The position numbers and the translations under genes were made by a program. Shown here in pieces: positions 23,501-32,500 of a stretch of DNA of 64,000 nt. The stretch spans positions 1-64,000 of the forward strand of contig NW_017386051.1 of the NCBI RefSeq assembly GCF_000237925.1. The letters run 5' to 3'. Every line of letters begins with the position of its first letter. Position 1 is the first letter of the stretch. The DNA comes from Schistosoma mansoni. Lineage: Eukaryota > Platyhelminthes > Trematoda > Strigeidida > Schistosomatidae. The notes under the pieces are model-generated. The model worked only from the letters and a program-made list of their open reading frames with translations. It had not been told where the DNA came from and did not search any database.

Positions 23501-26500
23501 TCCTCAGCAGTGCGTATCCACGATCCCGCCTCACTAGATTCGAACCCAGGACCTATCAGTTTCGCGCGTGAGCGCTGGTGGTCTAGCTTCAATGAACTCA
23601 TGATTTATACTATCTAAAATTATATCTTTGACAGTTTTTCCTGATAGTAAACTAAATTTCAAAAAGGAGCAAAATCATATGAACTCATGAATGGATTGTA
23701 TTTTAATTGAATATTCTAAGAAAATATGTTTAATGTATCTATCAATTAATATAAACAGTACAATCTTGTCTAGTAACTTCTTACTTACTTACTTACGCCT
23801 GGTACTCACAATGGAGCATAGGACGCCGACCACCATTCTACAACCCACTCTGTCCTGCACCTTCCTTTCTACTTCTATACAATTTTTGTTCATTCTTCTC
23901 ATATCTGTCTCCATTTGTTGACGCAATATGTTCTGTGGTCTTCCTGTTCTCCTTTGGCCTTGAGGATTCCATGTGAGGGCTTGTCTTGTGACGCATTTGG
24001 GTGCTTTCCTCAATGTGTTTCCTATCCACTTCCAGAGCTTCTTCCTGAATTCTTCCTCCACTGAAATCTGGTTTGTTCTCTCCCACAGTAGCTTGATGCT
24101 GATAGTGTCTGGTAGTAGTAACTTCACCATAGTTTACAAAAATGTACTTAAGAACCCAAAGTGTATTATTTTAAAATATTCATTTTTAGTCTAGTTGCAC
24201 ATGAATGGTACAAATTCACCTAGGTCGGATAAATTGGTATACGGTATTGAGGTGTTTTATGTTAATTCAAGAAATTAAATTCACTGATCAAACTGTTCTA
24301 TGATAGCACAATTTACTGATGAGCAACTTTGCAGGTATAAATGATCTGACTAACATTTTCCTCATGGATTCCGTTAAAAATCCTGTAGTGATCTAGGTTA
24401 GGCAGCTATTGAAGACCTGTATGTTCTAGATGGCAACATAGTCCTAGTATGAGACTCTTTAGCAATTTACATTCACGACCAGCAAACAGGGACCGAACTC
24501 AAAACCTTCAGTTTTGAGCACGAACACTTAATTTTTGAACCACTGAGCCGGCATCCAGTAGTGTATTAGTCTAAATTCGGTCAATCAGTGATGTCACGTG
24601 GAAATCTTACATTGTCATTGGTGGGGCCCTCCCAACATGGTTGAACTTCATTATTCATGGATTTTCAATGATTTTCTTAACCAGATTGGTTTGCAATCTC
24701 AATAAAAGGAAATTTTTTGGCAACTATAAATTCTTGTGTTGTCCAAAAACCCAACATTGCTATTGTTATGTAGTTCACTCATGTTGTTGTTTATGCCGGT
24801 TACCCCTCGTCGAGGAGCATAGGCTGCTCACCAGCATTCTCCATCCAACTCCGTCCTGAGCCTTCTTTTCCAGTTCTTTCCAGTTGTTATTCATCCTTTT
24901 CATATGAGTTTATCATTTGGCTAATGTCGAATTGGTCCAATATATCAAACATTTTCTTTAATGATAATAATGTAATTCTTTGTATTTCTTTTTATTCTTT
25001 CCAGTATTTACACAATTTAATGTCAAAGGTGTATTATATAAATCAAATAATGCAGGAATTATTCCATGGTCTGATGATTATACTAATTATCAATCGAAAA
25101 TTTACATTAGTTTAGCTGCGGTATTCTGTAATTTGGTATGTAATTAATTATTAATATTGTATATAATACACCAGTAAAGACTGGTGTAAGGCAAGGTTGC
25201 TTACTCTCACCGTTTCTCTTTCTCCTGGTAATCGACTGGATCATGAAGACGTCAACGACTGGAGGAAAGCACGGGATACAGTAGACAGGCAGGATGCAAC
25301 TTGACGATCTAGACTTCGCGGATGATCTGGCTCTTCTATCACAAACGCAACAATAAATGCAGGAGAAAACGACTAGTGTAGCAGCAGCCTCAGCAGCAGT
25401 AGGTCTCAATATAAACAAAGGGAAAAGCAAGACTCTCCGATACAACACAATATGCACCAATCAAATTACACTTGACGGAGAAGCTTTGGAGGATGTGGAA
25501 ACCTTTACATATCTGGGCAGCATCATTGATGAACACGGTGGATCAGATGCAGAGGTGAGGGCGCGGATCGGCAAAGCAAGAGCAGCATACTTACAACTGA
25601 AAAACATCTGGAGCTCAAAACAATTGTCAACCANNNNNNNNNNNNNNNNNNNNNNNNNNNNNNNNNNNNNNNNNNNNNNNNNNNNNNNNNNNNNNNNNNN
25701 NNNNNNNNNNNNNNNNNNNNNNNNNNNNNNNNNNNNNNNNNNNNNNNNNNNNNNNNNNNNNNNNNNNNNNNNNNNNNNNNNNNNNNNNNNNNNNNNNNNN
25801 NNNNNNNNNNNNNNNNNNNNNNNNNNNNNNNNNTGAGGAGTCACATGGTAGGACGAAACGGCCTTCCAGTACTTCCATATCTTCTATAGGGGTCTTGCTT
25901 CAATTGATTCATGATCTCAACTATTAAAATTACTAACTTATGTTGATAATCATGAATTATATAAAATGTACTGAAATGAATTTTTTTCGATAAACAAAAA
26001 TAAACTAATTATTTGCAATTTTTTCAAAAAATATACATAAATGATGTTTTCTTCAATCAGGAAGACAGACAGACATGAGAATGAATGAACAAGAACTGGA
26101 TAGAATTAGAAAAGAATGCCCAGGACAGAGTGGGTTGGAGAATACTGGTCGGCGGCCTATGCTCCATTGGGAGTAACAGGCGAAAGTAGTAGTAGTATAT
26201 AATGAATTATGATATGAACTCTTTGATAAGTCTTGTTGATTGAACTATGTACTCGGATCCTAAGCTAGTCTCTCGTAACCCCCAAGGTGGAACTACACAG
26301 CGACTTGAACATGATAGAAAAGGCACAAAATATACGAGAAGCACTTTACTCTAAAGGTTCATTTATGTACAGAAAATACAGGATTTTTATAGTGTTTTAG
26401 GAGTCTTTGAATTTTTCTGAAAATTCTAGAATGCTACTAAACATAGTAGCAGTGTAGTAATCAGCCGATCAGAACATCTAAATGTGACTTTTCATTTTCG

Positions 26501-29500
26501 TGATGTTTCTGGCAAAACCATTAGCAAATGCTGATTTGATAAAATGCTTCTTAATGTTTCCTCAGTTTGTCATGTCTATTGCGAGATATTTTCAGGATCA
26601 TCTCAACACTCTTCAATTCTTTCTCTCTCTCATTCTCCTTATTTGCTACATAAGCTCTTAACATTAAAAATGTATTAAGGGATACAATAATAGTTATGTC
26701 AGATTGATTTTTAGGAGTTTAGTTTAAACTGTACATAGTATATGGAGTGTAATGTGGTCTACTTATATTCATATAAGTAGTATATGGTGATGGCCATACA
26801 TAGAACGTATTTTGGCAGATAATCGATAAGGAACTAAGAGGAATGAAGCGTAATAGGTACGAGAATGCATGAACAATGAAATCAGAGAAGATGAACTGAT
26901 ATTTACAGAAGGAACAGTTAATATTGAGACAATTGATTGATAAATTGCAAATTAACTGTTCACTGTATGGTTATCACAGTTTACTGAGATAGTCTGTAAT
27001 TTTATACCTAAATACATTCGATTGTCCCTAACTAGTGTTCTTGTTCACTACAGGAATACCGTTGAAAAGATGTTCAGAGCTAAATACACTGTCACCAATA
27101 ATACTGGGCACTAGTTACTTGTAATTACAAATTATCTGAAGTTAGAAATATGCATCATTAGGCCCGCATGCATAGTTGTGTTTGGATGAAGAGAGTCTTA
27201 TACAAGAGAATAAATATTTATTCAATACTACCTAGTTTTGCAGGAATACTCTAACTGAGATCAATCTTTGATGATGTACAGACCTAACAATAACTTAAAA
27301 TATCTGGCAATCAAATATACGTTACGTTTAGTCTGATTGAGTTTGTTGATATAAAACTAAATTAAGAAAAAGTGTTCCAATTAATGTCTACAGTTCAACA
27401 TTTCTTTTAGTTGACTACATTAGACATTTGGATGATCAAGTTATCAGTGATCCACTCCGAAAGAACAATAGAACTGAATGTTGTAAGCAAAGATGGATAG
27501 TGACTAGCAGTGGAATCCAGGACGCGCGTTTCGTCCTATTAGAGACTCATCAGCTGGATGTACCTGCATCTCAGAATTGATGTTCACTCTGGGGCTCAAG
27601 GCAATACGCCCAGTATGCACACATGACAATTAGAGACTGACTAGTTGCAGTCCTAAACACCCCTCCTCGCGGGTGGATACGCACTGTTGAGGAGTCCCAC
27701 AATGGGACGAAATGGCTGTCCAGTGCTTTCAGGTTTTCCATGGTTGTCTAGCTTCAATGGATTCATGATCTCAAATACAAAAAACTACTAAAATCCCCAC
27801 GAAAACCATTTTCAGATTATTATTATTCGTTTCATTCAATATAAGACGAAACGCTGCTAGCCACTATCCATCTTTGCTTACAATGTTCACTATATGGTTC
27901 TCAGATTTTAATGAGATATTCTGTGATGTGCTGAAATACATGCGATTGTCCCCATCCGTGTTCTTGTTCACTACAGTACTACGATTACCTAACATGTCAT
28001 TAATTACATTTGTCTTGCGTTCATGACTTCTTTACGTTCAACCTGTCATCTTTTAGAAATCTATAGATATTGTACTTATCGTGTGAAATTAATTCATTCG
28101 CTTCAGTATCATTGAGGCTTGTAACTGTGCAATTCTGAGAAATGGTAATAAAAAAAATTGTATCCAATCCAAAATAACCTCAAATTATACGATTTCCACA
28201 ACCATTTAAACTTATTACTGTTCTAAATTCATTTAGTATTGTTTGTTTAAATCTTCCCATCGATGTGTTAGGACTGCAACTGGTCAGTCTCTAGGCATCT
28301 GTGCATACTGTGCGTATTGCCTCGATATAGCTTTAATTCACAACCATTATAAGCAAAGATGCTAGCCACTATCCATCTTTGCTTATTACTGTTCTGTTTT
28401 AACTTTTTTTCCTCAGCACCTTAACTAATCTTTCTATCATTATATTCTTTACCATCAGATTATAAGTAGTTTACTAACTGCAAATACACCAATATTTCAA
28501 GGTGCTAAATGTACAACAGTTATTTTTATACGAGTCACTATTGTTATTCGTGGTAAACGACAAATTGTCAATGGTGTAATCAATAATACTTCAACAGATG
28601 GAGTACAAGGTAGTGCAACAATTGAATTACAAACATTACCTGGTTCACAATTAAGTCAAGAACATTTTACTCAATTGTTAGCTGATGGTTATAATCAAGT
28701 GAATAAAACATCTGATGCATTGTTAAATAATTTAGAGTCAACACGTAAGTGTTTTCAAATCGCTTTGATAATTCCATTGTTTTGATAAACGACCCATTGA
28801 TCTGATAAATGTCCCATTTTTGCGATTCTCTCTCCCTCATATTTGAATTAATAATAATAACAACTAATAATAATGACAGTTCGTTTAATCTTACTTACTT
28901 ACATACTTACGCCTGTTACTCCCAATGGAGCATAGACCGCCGACCACCATTCTCCAACCCACTCTGTCCTCGACCTTCCTTTCTACTTCTATCCAACTTT
29001 TGTTCATTCTTCTCATATCTGTCTTCATTTTTCGGTGTAATGTGTTCTATCGTCTTACTTTTCTCCTAAGACCTTCAAGATTCCGTGTGAGGGTGTGACA
29101 CAGTTGGGTGACTTCCTGAATATGTGTCATATGCACTTCCAGCGCTTCTTCCAGATTTCTTCCTCCACTGGAATCTGGTTCTTTCTTTCCCACAGTAGGT
29201 TGTTGCTGATGGTGTCTGGCCAAAGGATCTAACGTACCTTGCGTAGACAACTGTTAATAAACACTTGTATCTTCTGGATGATAGCTTTCGTAGTCCTCCA
29301 TGTCTCCGCCCCATACAGTAGAACTGTCTTCATATTTGTTTTGAAAATTCTGACTTTGGTGTTGGTTGATAGACAGTTGTTTTGAGTTTCAGATGTTCTT
29401 CAGTTGTAAATATACTGCTCTTGCTTTGCCGATCCTCGCTCTCACATGTGTATCAGATCCACCATGTTCATCAATGAAGCTGCCCAGTCGTTTAATCTAA

Positions 29501-32500
29501 CTTCTGTAATAAGATACACTTACATATGCTAGAAAATTTAAAGTAATTTCAGAGGAGGAGTAAGCATCTATTCAGCGAACAAATGATGGGAGCGATTTTA
29601 TCTCACAGACACTTTAAGGTAAATTATTTCAGATTCTGAAAAATTGACTAGTAAAGTCATTCAAATGGAGAGAAAAGTTATAATCTAATTATTTCATTAA
29701 TGACAAAGAATTACGGATGCTGTAACTAGGAGTTTCTGCATACTAAATTACTTCAACGGAAGTGAAAGATAGTTTCTTAAGTATTTTGAAGAAAAGTATA
29801 GGATTTATTGTGAGTCTTCTCTTTCATAAAGGATCGAGTTCAAGTTTATTACATCTGGACTTATAGGTTCAAGTACGGTCAGTCCCAAGTATGTGAAGTG
29901 CAAATAGTCTCTGAACGGATTCCAGTCTTAATTTATCCTTTATGCTAACACAACTAAGAACAGACGTATAGTATTCTAGGACTGGTTGAACACATATTGT
30001 ATACATAAAAGTACGCAACTTGTTCTTATAGAGGTTTCAAATTATGCAACCCATAAGACGTTGAGACTTGGAGGCCTGTTTTGGAACCTTTTCTGTGAAG
30101 GACGAATTGTAGGAGTACGTAAGTCCTTATGACGATATTTATCTGGTATAGAAAATTCTTTAGGTTTACTAAACCTATACGTTTTAAGAGAGTAGTAGGA
30201 GTCTAAACAACTGTTAGCGATCAAATTGAATGTGTCAGTATCATCTATGAGACTATTACTTGACAAGAGGGTACCATAGTCTCAGTATCTTACTAGAGAA
30301 TACAGGAGATCCCAATCAGCTTGTCTATGATCTCTATATTGACAAGGTTCTTTCATGGGTTGGTCATAAGATGAACAGACAAAGAGAGCACTATTTACTA
30401 ATTCATGGTCACTGTTATCTCTACATTGTATTGGATCAACTATCACTCCTTGTTTGGGTACTAACCTACTGCGATCAGTAGTGCATCTTAATTATCACTG
30501 GGAATCTATCATAAAGACTGACAACTACCGGAACCCCAGTTTATTCCAGGGTAATTGAAATCTCCTGTAATAACTTAAACATTGAAGTTTAGAGAGGATA
30601 CATGTATAAATGGATTATTATCAAAACCGTCCACGATATCCGAAAAATCGATTGCTCTGTATGCACACCTCTGGAGTAGACGATGATTCAGAGTGTTAAC
30701 TACAATTAGCCAGTCACTGTTGGTATATATTTACCTTTATACAATTTCTTGCTTTGTAATTTATTCTTACAACAGGTATTTCTCCAGTAATTACGTGTTC
30801 AAATACTCAATTAGTTTGTGGTCAACATGCATCATGTAGAAATACTGATAATGGTGTAACATGTACATGTGATCCAATGTGGAAAGATGTTAACCCAGCT
30901 GATCCTGGAAAGAACTGTACATGTAAGTTTTACATAACTCATATATATGTTGACATTAGGTGTACTGTGCTAGGCGGAAATGATAATTCGTTTAGTAAGA
31001 CTATGAATCTTCATTATGTGACGTGATTAGAGCGTGCATCACGTATTCTAAACCATCACCGATTTCGAAACATGATGTTATCTAGTGTAAGAACTATTTA
31101 AAAGAAAGGTAATCGGTCAAACTAAAACATGTAGATAGTCTCTGGGATCGTCGACTCTTAATCTGAGCCGAGCTGATAGATATAGACTACTTAGTTGAAG
31201 TCTATTTAATGTCTTTGCAACTGGAGACGAATTACAAGGTTTAGAACCGATCATAATGGTACAGAATCACACACACCTTATATTACCCTAGATCTTGAGT
31301 TTCACTTACGTTCCATACATATAATGTTATTCTGTCTTCTAAGGTCATGTTCTCAATGTTTCGTCTTTCTTATTATCACTGCTCTTACATTATTTCGATT
31401 GGTTGGTAAATGTTATCTAGTGACCTCTGACCAATATAACCAGCCCAGTTCCCGATCAAAATTCTGATTCTAATTTAATTAACTATTTACCCCAAAGTTT
31501 AATGTCTCTGACTTGATCAACTACATCCCCGACCAGTAGTGCTGACCCTTAACCGGCAGCTAGGTACCTATTCGTTCACTACTCGTGAGCTCCTTGCTAC
31601 CCCCAACCTTTGAGTTCAAAAGTAGTAACCAACCTTTTTAATATACATATTTTAAACAGACGTTATTTATATACAGACATACTGGACTGCACCACACCAT
31701 AAAATAAGAAATAACAATTATATACAAACAAGCCAAAAGTGACTGTCAGTAATGGAGACTGTAAATAATAAGCTAACAATTGTAAATCACACAAACATCA
31801 TAATTATGACGTTTGATTGTAATTTTGTCCTAATGAGGGACTCAACAGTGTGCATCCACACTTCGGTCTCTCGCGATAATTCTTTAATTACGATATTTGA
31901 TTATAATTACTTGTGTTACGTCCTAGAATCTATCTACCCACTTTCGTGACGAGTATAACTTGTCTAATGTAGATTGAGACCTTCACACGATTGGCTGACT
32001 GGCTTAACCTTGAGGCTAGTATGCGTGAGTTCGAAGCGGGGGTAGAGAGACTAAATCTATTCTATCCCTGATTGCCTGACAAGCACGCGAAAGAGAGAGA
32101 GAAAACAAGACAACTGGAACACTACTCGCTTTATTCCAATCCCGATCTGGTACCCGAATTCCGAATTCAGATTAGTGTAAAAAGATACAGGAATAAATAG
32201 ATGACTAGCCTGATCACAAAGTACAATAATTAGGAAAATACAATTATGTCCAAAACTGGGGGATTAGAGTAGAAAATAGAGTACAAAAGGCTACGTCTAA
32301 ATTACAATAGCTTTGGAACAGAAAATGCTATGTCAATGAATCATACATCAAACGAAAGCTTATGATCCGTAGAATAGACTAGGGACAAAAGTAAATGTTA
32401 CTGCTTTACAAGCTTTGAATAAAATGAAATAACATCTCCAAAAAATAGCTTCCTCAGTTTGTTAAGGCTTCTTGTTTCGCTATTCACATCAACTAGAAAC

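Larger units (their letters stand above)
25168..26194 (+). mobile_element. RTE-type LINE fragment in mucin intron, with gap and nested element
   Basis: Plus strand encodes reverse transcriptase parts: [20 protein letters not shown], the catalytic motif FADD in [13 protein letters not shown], and [14 protein letters not shown], with in-frame stops, so it is dead. The middle is lost in the 25634 gap and a hammerhead element (25834-25960) follows it. GTATATAAT at 25159-25167 and 26195-26203 is a possible 9-bp target duplication, though AT-rich. Confidence 0.8.

Noticed and set aside
31980-32350. Possible tRNA-derived element (GGCTGACTGGCTTAA and GAGTTCGAAGC words)
   Set aside because: The two words loosely resemble promoter boxes, but no cloverleaf, hammerhead or second copy was found.
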